From Euglena gracilis (Eukaryota > Euglenida > Euglenophyceae > Euglenales): a stretch of DNA of 64,000 bases. Below are positions 23,180 to 37,200 of the stretch, in pieces. The notes below the pieces were generated by a model. The model was not told where the DNA came from, did not search any database, and was given only the letters and a program-made list of their open reading frames with translations. Positions within the stretch are counted from its first letter, which is position 1. Every line of letters begins with the position of its first letter. The DNA lies in the NCBI GenBank assembly GCA_039621445.1, contig CP154954.1, positions 34,569,737 to 34,633,736 on the forward strand, given 5' to 3'. The translations under genes were made by a program, and so were the position numbers.

Positions 23180-26100
23180 CTAAAAAATTTTGCACACTCG
23201 TTTCAAAATTTTTGCCCCCCGTCCAAAAAACGCTGCCCCCTGTCCATTCTCTTTTGCCCAAAAAACCTCGAATTTTTGCCTCTGTCCTCCAAATTTTTGC
23301 CACCTCCAAAAATGTTCTCCCGCCATTTTCAGTTGAAATGTCTGCACAGAATGTTCCACAATGATGCACAGAATGTTCCACCCCTACACACTCACATTGC
23401 TCATTGTGACATTTTAAACACCATTTTTCCATGTTGAAAAAGAAAAAAATTTCAATTTTGATGCAAATGGTGTGGTGTTGTTCAATTGTGCCCAAATCTA
23501 TTTTCACCCAATGAGCTCACAGACGCAGCCAGCGTTTGTGTTGGATGCTTGACTTGGTCAGACGGTCCATGAACCATTGAAACCATTGAAACCGTGTCTG
23601 GGGGCTCCGGTTTCATGCCCGAACCGGCGTCTGGGACGCTGGTTCAGGCAGAAAATTTCTGCCCGAACCGGCGTCCCAGACGCCGGTTCGTGAAGCTAGC
23701 TAGCGTCTAGGGGACCCAAAATAAAAAGTGCCAAAAATTGTTCAAAAAGGGTTTGTAGACATGTGGCATTCAATTTTAGCAGTTTTTGGGTGGTCTTGGG
23801 CCAAAAATTTTTTTTGCAACAATTTTTTCAATTTTGCCGGAAAAAAAAAACGCTCCCCCCCCTGTCTCCCCAAAAACCTCGAATTTTTGTCCTTTTGTCC
23901 ACCCAAAAGTTTTTTTCCCAATACCCAATTTCACAAATTCCAGCGTTAGCCCCAGTGAAAATTATTTTTCGAATGTCTGTCAATTCCACGATTTCATGAA
24001 TTTTTCTGATGTGTTGTTTTGACTTTCCAAGTGAACCATAAAAACGAATTTTTCTGTGTTTCTTGTCGAAGCCAATGACTTGAAATTAATTTTGTTCACC
24101 CATCAAATTTCTCAAGTGCCAAAATTTTTCACCATAATTTATTCAGTTTTTTTCTGTTTGTTTTTTTTGCAATTTCGACGACCACGCAGCATGACAGAAA
24201 TCTAAGGCCATCTGCAGAAAGCCCTTGAGAAGAGCTTTCGATCGATGGGCAACATGGCAGCTGAAAAGTGGAATTTCAGATATGCAAATGGGGTCCGAAA
24301 AATGCGGAAAAATGCGATCGCTGATTTTGAGGGCGCTTTGCAATCTGGCTGAGTTCTGTGGGTACCAAGCGAAAGGTGTTGGCGAGACCTTTCGTTTGAT
24401 ATGCAATATGCAACCTGAGCAGTGGGATTTGACAAATTAGGATGTCAAATTTTGGAATACACGATCGCTGAAAATAAGCGCTGCGTGCATTATGGCCGAA
24501 TCCTGTGGCCATCTGTCGAAAGCCCTTTAAAAGAGCTTTCGATTAATGGGTAACACGCCTTCATAAGTATGAAATCTGCCATTTTTGACCGGCCGGCCAT
24601 TTGGGTCAAAGCCGCCCAAAAACTGCCCCAAACATGGGTATTTTGGGCGAAATTGGCCGTGATTCCCTAGCCGCCGGTTCGGGCATGAAACCGGAGCCCC
24701 CTAGCCACGGTTTCAAAACTGTGTCCCAGACGCCGGTTCGGGCGGGAAACCTGTGCCTGGGACGCCGGTTCGGGCTACCGCCCGAACCAGCGTCCCAGGC
24801 ACAGGTTTCATGCCCGAACCGGCGTCTGGGACACAGTTCTCGATATAGAAAATTTGCCTTGACATGTCAAAAACACCCCACCTTCCATTTGGACAACCAA
24901 ACCCCTTTTTGGCACCTTCATACCCAAAAATGGCCAAAAAACCTGTCCCCTAAAAATAGTACCGAAAATTGGTGCATTTCCACATCCAAAACAGAATTTT
25001 TTGGGCCATTTTTTCAAAAATGGCCCAAAATGTATCCCAAAAAATGTGATGGTCAAGAAAATCCTAACAAAATTCCTTTCAAAAATGAAAAAATGACCAA
25101 TTTCGGACATAAAAAAACACCCAAAAATGCCCACTTTCGGACCAAAAAGCTTTTTTTGTTCAAAAATGGCCCCAAAATGGCCAAAAATAGCCACTTTTTT
25201 GACCTGAAAATCACCGAATTTAGGATGCGTGCCGCCCTTCTCGTGATGGGATGCAACATCATGGATGCAGCCTCCCGATCCAAAGTGGCATAAACCCCCC
25301 CCAAATAATACCCCCCCCCCCAAATAATCCCCCCCCCCCCCTTGGGGTCCGACTTCGGCCGCCGAAATAATACCCCCCCCCCCGGTTTCGGGCCGAAGGC
25401 CCGGATTTTTGACCTGAAAATGTAGGTAAAAATCACAATTTCTGACAACAAATTATGGAAAAAATTGATTTTTCTGGCTCATCTGACCTCCAAAAATGGT
25501 AAATTTCACAAGAAAGTGCAAAAAATGACCCCAAAGGGCGGTTTTGGGTGCTATTTTGGGTTTTACGGGACTTCGGAAAATTTCGAAAATTTTGAAAAAA
25601 TAATACCCCCCCCCCCAAATAATACCCCCCCCCTCGGGCCGCGACTTCGGGCGAAAAAATAATACCCCGGGGGGGGGTATTATTTGGGGGGGGTTTACTT
25701 CCCCGTGACCCCCCCGTGACCCCCCCGTGACCCGCACCACCCCCAAAATTTCACAGAATGCCGAATGATAGTCAATGTTTTCATTTTAAGCACTCAATTT
25801 TTTTCATCTGCCTTGGGGGGGGGTTGGAAGTGGGGGGAGGGGGGGTCCCAGGAGGGGGGGTTGGAACTGTACAGGAGGTTGGGGGAGGGGCGGGGGTCCC
25901 AAGGTTTGACCAACCGTACTGCCTTGTCTCCAACGATATCTATCTGTGAATACAAATAGGTCAAAAAGGCAGTTTTACCACATGGCCTGGGGGGGGGTTT
26001 GTGGGGCCTACCCTATGGTCTGCCCAAAACGTCGCCAAAGGTACGAAGGCAGTGGGATTGGTTCTTTTGTTACCCGTCCCTCTCCTTACAAAGACTCGGA

Positions 26101-29100
26101 ATATTTTTACTGTGCCTCTTTGAACACATTTTTGTGTAGAATGACCCTCGCACATGGACGAAAAGTGCCTTCACCCCTCATTGCCAAACACGCTGTGCGT
26201 TGTGTTCACCGTTTCCCTCAACCTGCACCCCAAACTCTCTCGTGTGAATCACAACCATTAACCCCCCCCCCCAAAATAAGACCCCGGGTCCATTTCATGG
26301 GTCGGTTGCTGGAAAGCCCGAGGGGGGGGGGCTCCCGGATCTGGCCTGGGGGGGGGGGTTGTGGGCAGACCCTAGGGTCTGCCCACGGTCGCCAAAGGTC
26401 GCCAAAGGTCGCTATGGGTATTTCCTACTCAGTCCTTTTTGCATTGTAGCGGCGTAGGCAACTGTTCCAGGGCCCTAAAAAAAAAAATCCCTTGTGTGTG
26501 CAACACCTTTTGTGTGTATGTTGCGCTAATTTGCCGTGGAGCGCATTTTTTGACATCGACCTGCCCACGACCTTTGGCGACCATGGCGACCTTTGGCGAC
26601 CCTAGGGTCTGCCCACAACCCCCCCCCCCAGGCCAAATCTACCCCCCCGAGGGGGGGTCTTATTCATGGGGGGGGTCCATTTTATGGATTTTTGCTGGAA
26701 AAATTTTCGACCCCCCAAAATGTCCAAAAATGCCCCCCAAAATACCATTTTTCGGCGCTTCGCGCCAGACAAATAGGGGAAAATATGCTGAATTGTATGG
26801 AAACTGTCCCAAAATGACAGATTTACCCCACAAAAATGGCCCTTTCTTCAAAAATCCGGCGCTTCGCGCCGGCAGGGGGGTCTTATTTATGGGGGGGGTC
26901 CATTTCATGGATTTTTGCTCGGACCGGCCAGGGGGGGTCTTATTTTTGGGGGGGGTCCATTTTATGGGGGGGGTCTTATTTTTGGGGGGGGGGTTTACGT
27001 TGCTGTTGATTTTTTACTGTTTAGGCATTCATCCGCACCTCTCATTCTTTCCCCAAACACAGTTGAAGGTTTTTTTGTAGGGTATCAAACAAATTTCCTT
27101 TTGGAGAGCTGTCTGCAACATCCTGTGAAATTTCAATTGTCATTATTTGGATTGATGATCACGTTTATTTGGCGTATTTCTGTTAATTTATGCTGATTCT
27201 GTTGAATGTTTCCTTTTCACATTAACGGAAAATTTTTTTACAGTTGGCAAAAGTTTCGGGTCTCAAGGGCAAAAGTGATGGGATTTGTGGCAAAAAAATT
27301 TACCCGGGTGGCAAACATTTTTTGGAACCCTGGCAAAAGTGAGGGGTCCAGGAGGCACCGTATTTTGGGACGGGGGGCAGAATTTGGAGGGGTTAGCTAT
27401 AACACCGACAAGTTGGTGTATCATTTTCACATTTTTGAGATCCTGGGGGGGGTCAGAATAAGTGGGTTAAGGTGCTTGACATGGGGGGCCAGGGACGAAG
27501 CGATGTGCCTTCATGCTCTCCAATGTTTCACATCACCCCCAATAAACAACAGTCAATCTGTTCATATTTTGGCAAAAAGTGGATGCTGGGGTAAGCCTGA
27601 ATGCTCTTTTTTGTTTATTGCGACTTTTGTGCTTTGTTGTGGTTTCCCTTAGTGGTCCCGGATGCAAGCGAGGGGGTAGGTATAGATATAAATGGGGGGG
27701 GGTCGGTACAAATGGATTTCTTCTGATTTTTCCGGGGGGGGGTCGGTATAAATGGGGGGGGTTAACAATGGCAGCCTCATGCCCTTACGGTGCTCTCCAC
27801 AGCGCATCGCCATCTCCCACCAAGGCTTGTCGGTGACATATGAGGAGTTGGACCATACAACTGCTTAAATCTGGGCCAGCTGTGTTGAATTTTTAAGAAA
27901 AGGTCTTAAATGGTGGAAAATTGGGGTTGAGGGATTTTTTAATGGGTACTTTTAGTGCTCCCCCTATCCGGGGAGATATCCGGGGAGATTCCGGTATGGA
28001 ATAAACTGGAATTAACCGGAATGAATTAGAGTACATTGGAATAGGAACATGCGGGATTCGCCAGAATAAAGTTTTCAGCGCAACGTATGGAAATTTTAAA
28101 AAAGAAATGGAAGCCAAGGTGAATCTGCGGCTTTTTTGGACCACTGGAATTTCTTTCCATATTTTCTCTTGATTTATGCATAATTTTGGCAATTTCGGCC
28201 AGTTTTTGCCTTTTTTGAATTTTCTTTTTCTTCAGTTCTGTTGGGGGAAAAATTCGAACTTATAAACTCTGCATTAGGACCTCGTTTCTTCCTGACACCA
28301 AAGTTTTCGTCAAAATTTGACATTTTTTTTCCTTCAATTTTTGGTCAACAAATTCCATGTTTTTGGAATTGGTATGTTCCCAAAATCACAAAATGCGATT
28401 CAAAATTTAAACATCCACCAATGTTGCAAAATCAAAAAGAATCCCCAAGGAGTTGAAAATTCTCTAAGTCCTGTCAAGCAGAAATCTACCAGAATAACTG
28501 GAAAGATCCCAAATTTTGTGGAATAAAGCCCCTATCCGAATTAAAATTTTTTTTGGAAACTGGAATCTCCCTCCCCCTGCCTGTGGGTGGTGGGCGGGTG
28601 GGATCGACCACCCCCAACCACATCCCCACCTCCAAACCCCCATCTAAACACCCGCCCGTGGCAATGGAGTTTTGGCTGAAGGGTTTGGGAACAGTGGGGT
28701 GTCTTCACTCTGACACCCCCCCCCCCCCCAATACCAGGTCCATTTCCGGGGACACCGATTTTCCAGTAAATTTGACCGACCCCCCTCCCCACCTCCCAGG
28801 TGGGGGGGGTCAACCCCCACCAGTCCTTCAAGTACAGCATTGGCAGTTCCTGGTGGGGGGCTGGCTTGAAAAGAAGCCTGCCCAGCCAGGTTCGACATAA
28901 GCAGGGTGCCTGTGTTTCAAGGGATGGGGTGTCCCCACCCGCCCCGACCCTGCTTTTTTTTACAATTTCGGGTCACCCCCCCCCCGGTCGTATGGACCAG
29001 CACCAGGGTTTTTCACAAAAAAAGTGCTGGTGACCCAATACAGGGGGGGGGGATGCGTTTCGCATTTTTTTCGCATTTTTTGCGCATTTTTTCAAATTTT

Positions 29101-32100
29101 CCAAAAATGCGCATTTTTGCGCATTTTTGCGCATTTTTTGCGCATTTTTTCGTTTTTTTCAGCGCATTTTTTTGCTTTTTGGCACATTTTTTCGTGATTT
29201 TCCAAAATTTTCGCATTTTTTGACCATTTTTGCAATTTTTTGCAAAAATTTGAAATTTTCGACTTTTTTTGATACTTACATTTTTTCCTCATTATTCTAC
29301 ATAATTTCTTCAAATTTGGTGCCATTTTTGCATGTTTTTGGGTAATTTTTGCATTTTCGTGATTTTTGCGCATTTTTCCTCGATTTTGCACATTTTTTGC
29401 GCATTTTTTTTCCAAAAATGCGCATTTTTTGCGCATTTTTTTTGCGCATTTTTGCACATTTTTTTCCGAGGCCGGGCGAGCGCATTTTCCCCCCCCCTGC
29501 CCAATACTCAATGCGTGATTTTGCATGCTTTCTTTTCAGAGACAAAATTCCGGTTTGACAGAAACCAGAAAATTTGTACCTATTTTGCTGCAATTATATG
29601 TCATTTCTCAGAACATATGAATGATCTCGGATGTGTGAATCAGAAAAATAACAGCAGATCGCCAGCATGGTGATAATTCTCAAGAATGTCATTTTCAGAG
29701 TGCAATGCATCTTCTCTAGACTGAGAGCCCTCCCAAAAAATAAGCCCCCTGGTTTATTTGGAATTTGGGGTTTTTATTTGGTGATTTGACATCGTACATT
29801 GGAGGCAGTCTATTATTTTAAGTTGGGAGGTTATGATTGGAGAAAAAACCTCGAGCATGAAAGTTAGTGAAAAGGCATTTTTTCGTTTCATTGGTTGTTT
29901 TTTTTTGTTGTGATTTTCGTGTTTGTCATACATGCATACTTTCCATTGCATGTGAGTAAATTTTGTCAATTTCTGTGATTTTCGGATGTATCTGCAGATT
30001 TTTATTATTGGATTGTGGGAAGGCAGGAATATTTTTTTGGATAATCCAAAATCTTGAAAATTTGTGTTTTTTTGTCATAATTTGTATTTCTTGCAATAAT
30101 TTGTGAAAATTTATAATTTTTGCATTTTTTGCACATTTTGCCTTTCCGATTTGGGGGGGAGGTAAGTAAAAGCGTGTGATTGAGGCACATTGAGCACGTG
30201 CTCATCATCATCATTTATTGTGGTTCAAATAAGACAAACAAATACAAATAGTTTGACCCCAAAAAATACCCCAAATGGCATTTTGGCGAATTTCTGAGGG
30301 CTTTTTTTCTAGCCCGGCGCTGTACACCGGACGAAAATTAACCACATTGGCCACGTCCTCCTCCTTGACTGGCCACCCCCCCATAAATAAAAGCAACCGC
30401 CCTCTACAAACATCCCCCAAATATAAGCAACCCTTTGGCCGATTTTCGCCAACACCCAAATATGAGCAACCACCAGAATACAAGCAACCCCTGACTGGAC
30501 GATATGAAAGGAATTTTCATCACACCTGACATCACAATTTTGGGATTTCCTGCCAAAATTGTTGACCACGTTCCCCATAATTTTGGCCTTTTGCCAAAAT
30601 CTTTGAGACTGGTGGGAATTTTTTTGAGATTCCGTTGCGGAGACTTTCGTACTTACTTTCAGAATTATTGGGACGTTTTGCAAAAGCTCTCTGAATCTAA
30701 CAAATCAAGAGATGTGCCATCTCTGAACAAACCGGTGCAACCCCCCCCCCCTCATTTAAACCGACCCGTCGGTTTAGGACTTTTGGGTTGGCGGAAATCC
30801 TGGAGGGGGTCGGTTTAGACGGGGGGTCGGTTTCAGGGGGAGCACACGGCTGGCCGACGGCGTGACGGAAGCAGGTTGATGTTAGCAAGGCAATTTCAAT
30901 GGGCAAAAGCCCAATTTGGTCGGCCAATTCCTAATTTTGAATGACAAATGCCTAATTTGGGATGCAAATTCTTAATTTTCGGGGGCAAATGCTGAATTTT
31001 GGGTGTAATATCCAATTTTTGGTGGCAAACTGCTGAATTTTGGGTGCAAATTTCAAATTTAGATAGCAAATGCCTATTTTTGTAATTTTTGGGTTCCAAC
31101 ACCAAATTTTCGGAGGAAAATGCCCAAGTTGAGGTGCAAACTCCAAAATTTGGAAGCAAATGCCTAATTTTGGGTGTAAAATCCTAATTTTGGGTCATCA
31201 ATACTAATTATTCAATGAGCATGGACGCTCTTTCCATTGGTGGCTTCCATTATGTTGTGCATGTTTGTCATCCAACTTGCCATGGGTCGGTTTATTTCTT
31301 TTTTTGGTTGAAATTCTGCAAGGGGTCGGTTTGGAAGGGTAGGTCGGTTTAGAAGGGGGGTCAGTTTAAATGGGGGGGGGTTCAACCCCACAGCTCTTCA
31401 GAGCACAGCTGTTGCAAATGAGATGATACCCGGTGGAAATGCACCATGAAAGTAACCCCCCCCATTTAAACCGACTCCCCTTCTAAACCGACCTACCCTT
31501 CCAAACCGACCCATTGCAGAATTTCAACCAAAAAAAGAAATAAACCGACCCATGGCAAGTTGGATGACAAACATGCACAACATAATGGAAGCCGCAAACG
31601 GAAAGAGCGTTCATGCTCATTGAATAGTTAGTATTGATGACCCAAAATTAGGATTTTACACCCAAAATTAGGCATTTGCTTCCAAATTTTGGAGTTTGCA
31701 CCTCAAATTGGGCATTTTCCTCCGAAAATTTGGTGTTGGAACCCAAAAATTACAAAAATAGGCATTTGCTATCTAAAATTTGAAGTTTGCACCCAAAATT
31801 AGGCAGTTTGCCACCAAAAATTGGATATTACACCCAAAATTCAGCATTTGCCCCCGAAAATTAAGAATTTGCATCCCAAATTAGGCATTTGTCACTCAAA
31901 GTTAGGAATTGGCCGACCAAATTGGGCATTTGCCCATTGAAATTGCCTTGCTAACATCAACCCGCTTCCGTCACGTCGTCGGCCAGCCGTGTGCTCCCCC
32001 TGAAACCGACCCCCCGTCTAAACCGACCCCCTCTAGGATTTCCGCCAACCCAAAAGTCCTAAACCGACGGGTCGGTTTAAATGGGGGGGGGTTTACCCTC

Positions 32101-34182
32101 CCCCAAAGTGGCAAAAGTCTTGGTTTACCCCCTCAAAGGAGCCATTTGCCTTCGACACCAAAGTCCATGGTGGGATTCATCATGACTTTTCTTCTTTGGC
32201 AAATCTTAAAAATTTTCAAATGGACGTTTTTTTTTGAGGTTTTCTGAACCCTTTTTGCAGCCTTGCTGAAATTGGCCATCTTGTGCCGGGTGTTTTTTGG
32301 CTGATTTTTTTTTTGCCAAGAAAGGGCATTTTAGGCAAGTGGGCACTGCATATTTTCCACTAGCTAGCCCTGCTAGCGCCCCCCCCCCCCCGGGACTCCG
32401 TCCTGTGTTTAAAACCCATCCTCCAGTTTGTCCTTGGTCAGACAGCGACAACACCCTCTTGGTCGATGGGTTGCGTGTGTAGCATTCGACCCGGTGTTTT
32501 TTGTTTTTTTTAAAAAAGAAGACGTTTTTTTATTTGAAAAACCTTCGAAATTCCCCAGCAAATAAGTGGGGACATACTTGCCCAACAGGGTAATAAAAAA
32601 ATGATCAAAATTGGTGATTCTGTGCATTTTTTTTGTTAATTTCACCAAAAATTGTGTGATTTTGAAGCATTTTGGTCCATTTTGATGTCACCCTTGCGAT
32701 CAAGGGAAATCTGGTCTCAATTATTGTTTTTTTGAACCTGATCCTCGCCCCGTCCAGGATTGGGTGCAGGTTACAGATTGGTTTCCCGAGCGCCCCCGCT
32801 CCAACGCGAAGCAGTTGCGGATGAGGGGGACCACCAGTCCTCCCAGCTGGCCAACCGGCTCCGCCAGGACGGCATCGCCCAGCACGACGTGATCGGCCTC
32901 TACGGCCACCGGTCCCCAGCGGTGGTGCTCTGCATCCTGGCGGTGCTGAAGGCCGTCCGGGGATCGCTGGAGGGCAGGGGGAAGGGGTCCGGCCGACCTC
33001 CGATTGCCTCCGCCCCCAACCCAAGTAATTGCCTTGAGAACGTTTGCCTTGCCCAAAAGTGGCCAAAAATGCAAGGCATTTTGAATGGTGGGGTGTGACA
33101 CAAGAGGCAGCCCTCCCCTTAGATTTCAACAACAAAAGAAGCCTTGGGAAGAGACGCTGCAAGTCTGGCTTTGTGGGGTGGCAACCACTGCCAGCCATTC
33201 CTGATGCCGGGGCGGCGTATTCAATGATGGACCCGGCATACCCCTCCGACCGCATCATGCTGTGCATGCAAATCGCTCAGCCCAAGGGATGGCTGCAGAT
33301 TGCAGCTGCAGGGGCACCACCGGAGGACCTGCGCAACTTCCTCCAAGGTATCCCCCTTTGCAGCCCAAAGCTCTTTGTGGGTGGCCATGGTTCGAAATCC
33401 GGTTTTTCATTTTTTTTTCAGAGAGTTGAACACGATACGCTCAATTTCCTTGAGAAATCATCATTTTCCTTGAGATGCTCATCTCCTTTCAGTTTGAGCA
33501 CCTGAGTGCTCTGACACTTGACTGAATCTTCACTTCCCAGTCATTGATAAGCTGAGTTCCCCACTGATCAACTCTCTGGTCCCCCAGGCTACATTTCGGC
33601 TACACACAGTCTCAAAATGAACAATCACTGGCCTACCGGGGCTGACTGACTGGTTTTTGGCCCAATTTTTCTCCCCGATGAGGGGGGTCGGCAAAAAAAC
33701 CACAAAAGTGACCTGAACCGAAGGCCCCAGAGAAAATATTGATCACATTTGGTAAAAAAGAATTTGGATTCGTACATTTTTCCCCGCCCCCGAGGCAAGG
33801 CAGGCCTTCCAAAAACCAGCCAGTCACTTTTTTGCTTCAGAAAATCAGTCATTACCACCCCCAAGGCCGGGATCCCACGAAACAGCCACAAAGGTGAAGG
33901 AAAATAAGGGAGCAGACGCTGCAATACATTGGGTGTTTTTTCCGCCAGAGTTTGCTTTGGAGGGGAACTCCTGCTTTCCCCCCAGGGCTGCAGCTGAAGG
34001 CGTGGCACAGCATCGACGAGCCGAACGCCGCCGGGCTGGCGCAGTTGCTGCAGGGGGTCCCCACCACCTGCCTCAGTGAGTGACCATCGCCCGCTGGACA
34101 CCGCCAATGGTGGCATTCACCTTGGGTCCACTGGCATCCCCAAGGCTTGGCTACGTCGGGGGGGGGAGAGGGGGGGAGTGAT

Positions 34183-34224
<42 letters not shown>

Positions 34225-37200
34225 AGGGGGGGGGGGGCTGGGGGGGGGGGGGGGTGGGGAAGGGGGCGAGGCGGTTTGCGGGGGGGGTGGGCGGGGGGTG
34301 GTGAGGGGGGGGGAAGGGGCTGGGGGGCAAGGTTGGGGGGGGAGGGGGCGGGGGGGGGTGGCTGGGGGGGGGGGGCTGGGGATACGGGAGTGAGCTTTGG
34401 AGGGGAACTCATGCTCGCCCAGGGCTGCAGCTGAAGGCTTGGCACAGGCACGGATCGACGAGCGAAAGCGAACGCCAGCCGGGTGGCGCCGTATGCTGAG
34501 TTTGCAGGGGGGTCCCCACACCACTTGGGAGCACTGGGAGCGGTGACCATCGCCCCGGTGGGGCTGGGAGCACGGCCATGGTTGGTCATTCACCTCTGGG
34601 TCCACTAGAGCATCCCCAAGTTTTGGGCGGATGTGAGGTGGTGTGTGTGTGTGTGTTTGTGTGCACCTGTTTGATTCCTCACGTGTGTGTGTGTGGGTGT
34701 GTGTGTGGTGTGTTGTGTGCCTGTGTGTGTAAGTGTGGTGTGTGGTGCCGGTGTGGTTGTGTGTGGGTGGGTGTGTTGTGTGTGTGTGGTAAGTGTGTGA
34801 TGCCAGCGTGTGTGTGTGTGTGTTGTGTACCTTTTGTGTGTGAGTTTCCGTGTGCCTAACGGTTCAGGCAGGGCCAACCCCAGCTCATTGCGGGAGCCAC
34901 CAACCCCTGCCCACCTGGGCATTTATCTATTCAAGGGCATCACCGCTGGTTGGTAAATAAAAGGGCCTGCCACCTCCGTGGTCTGCTGCTTCTCTGTGGA
35001 TGCCTTTTTTTCGCAATTGAAATTCAGCATTGATGTGCGCAGGCTTCTTTTTAACTCAGATGACCCCCCCCCCCCCCTGGCGGTGGGCTCAACGATGTAG
35101 GCCGGGGGGGGGGGGTTATGTTGGGTCGACCAACCTAGGTCGGTCGACCCAACACTGCAATGTTCCAGAGCACAAGTTTTTCTGAATGCAGATTTACTCT
35201 GCCTTCGGCCTCGTGTTTTTAAAAGAAATATCCCCTTTATGTATGTATGGATTGTGTTGCTCATTCACGCATATTTGGCGAGTAATACTGCAGTTGTTGG
35301 TTTTGGGTCGGTCGACCCTTACCTACCCTCTGTTGGGCTGACCGAGTCAGTCGGTCGACCCAACGGGACCCCCCCCCCCCCAGCCTACGTCCTGGCGGTG
35401 CCAGACCCTCCAGCCCCGGACCCCCCCCCCTATCCCCCGGGGGGGGGGGTCCAGCCAGCAGCTCATTTCCAGCCAGCAGCCTTTTTGCCAGCCGGAGGCT
35501 GGACCTCCCCGGGGTCCTTAAGAAAACCCCTGCTCCGACCCAGGACCCCCCTCTGGGTCGATGAAAAACAAAAATTTCTAAATTTTTTTTGCATGTTCGA
35601 CATTTTGATGGATAGAGCTGGATCAATGCTGGGGGGATGTGATGGAGGAAGCTGTGATGAGGGGAAAAAAGGCAGGTATAGGTGAGCTGGGCAGCCCAGT
35701 TGGCTGGCCGGCCTGCAGCCGGCTAGCTCGGCCTTCGGCCGGCTGGCCCGGCCTCCAGCTGGGCTGGACCCAACTTTATTTCAGTCGACCCCCGGGGGGG
35801 GGGGGGGCTCGCAGCCCGAATTTGGGCTGCTGGCTGGATTTGAGCTGCTGGCTGGGTGGATCCCCCCCCCCCGGGGGACGGGGTACCCTCCAGCTTAAGA
35901 AAACCCCTGGGTCGGAGGCTCATTATGGGTTTTCGCCAGTTTTTTTTTGGGAAGTCCGCTTAGAAGGGTTGATTTTGGGAGGGTCCCCGTGGGGGTCCCG
36001 CGCCGGGCCGAGTGGGTGTGGGGGACCCCCTCCCCCAGGGTTTTAAATGTCTTTAGATTGGTGTCCACAGGGACCTGGTCCAACATGGTTTTCGCCTGTC
36101 ACCGGCCCGGACCCTCTGCATACATCTCAGCAACTCCCCTGGGAGCTCCTGGGTTTGTGGCGATGTGATAATGGGGGAGCATAGTGGGGGAGCATAGTGG
36201 GGGATAATGGAGACAGCAGGGGAACAGTTGAACTATTATTATTTGCCAAAGGCTTGTAGTGATGAACCTCGTCTGGAGACACAATCATTCCCCTGCTCTG
36301 TAGGTGTCTTGCAAGCACAGCCCTCTCACCGCTTTCTATCCCTGGATGTCTCAGCGGTTTGGCATGCCCAAGCACCTCTGGTTGCCAGGAGTCAGGATGC
36401 AACCGTCATTGGGACAGGATTTTTTCACTGATAGGATTGTTTTCCTGTATTAGCAAATGTGACCCTTCTGCCCTTCACCCTTGCCTCTGCTGGTGTTGCA
36501 ACTGTCCACAGCTGCTTGCCAGCGGGAGAATCTGACCGCTTTGCTATGTGCAGTGGAATTGCCCATGACCCTCTGCAGCGAGATATCTTCACCCCACTTT
36601 TCCTTGGAGCTACCATCTGCATTCCAAGCAGAGCATGCCCTGTTGTAAAGTGTTGGGTTTAATCTTTGATTTTCTCGGCATAATTTCGTAACTCGTTTTC
36701 TACATCTTTTTCCCCCCCGCTTTTTTTCGATCTGTGATTTCAGAACAGTTCCCCATGGATTCTTTTTACGCAACATTTCACCACCCATATCCCGTGTGTT
36801 CTTTGTTGTTTGTTTGTCCTTCTTTCAATGGTGGGTGAAGGTCATCCACTGCTGGAAACACAGGATACCATTACCACCCCGGGGCAGTTGGCCAGATGGA
36901 TGTACGACAACCAAATCACACAATCCTGCTGCACTCCTGCAATGGGCCAGATCTTGATCACGGTTGAGGTGTGTGGGTAGGTGGGTGGGTGCCAGGGTTT
37001 GATATAAGGAGGGCGTACATGGTTTAGGTGGGGGGGTGTCCCCCCCCCCCCCCCCCCCCTCCTGGCCCGCAGGGGGGGTCCGGACCACCCCCCCCCCCAC
37101 CTGCCAGGGGACCCTCGGGGGGGGGGGGGGGGGGGTGGGGGCGTGTTCCCGGGACCCCCCCCAAAAAGGGTCAATTTTTTCCTCCGGCGCTTCGCGCCGA

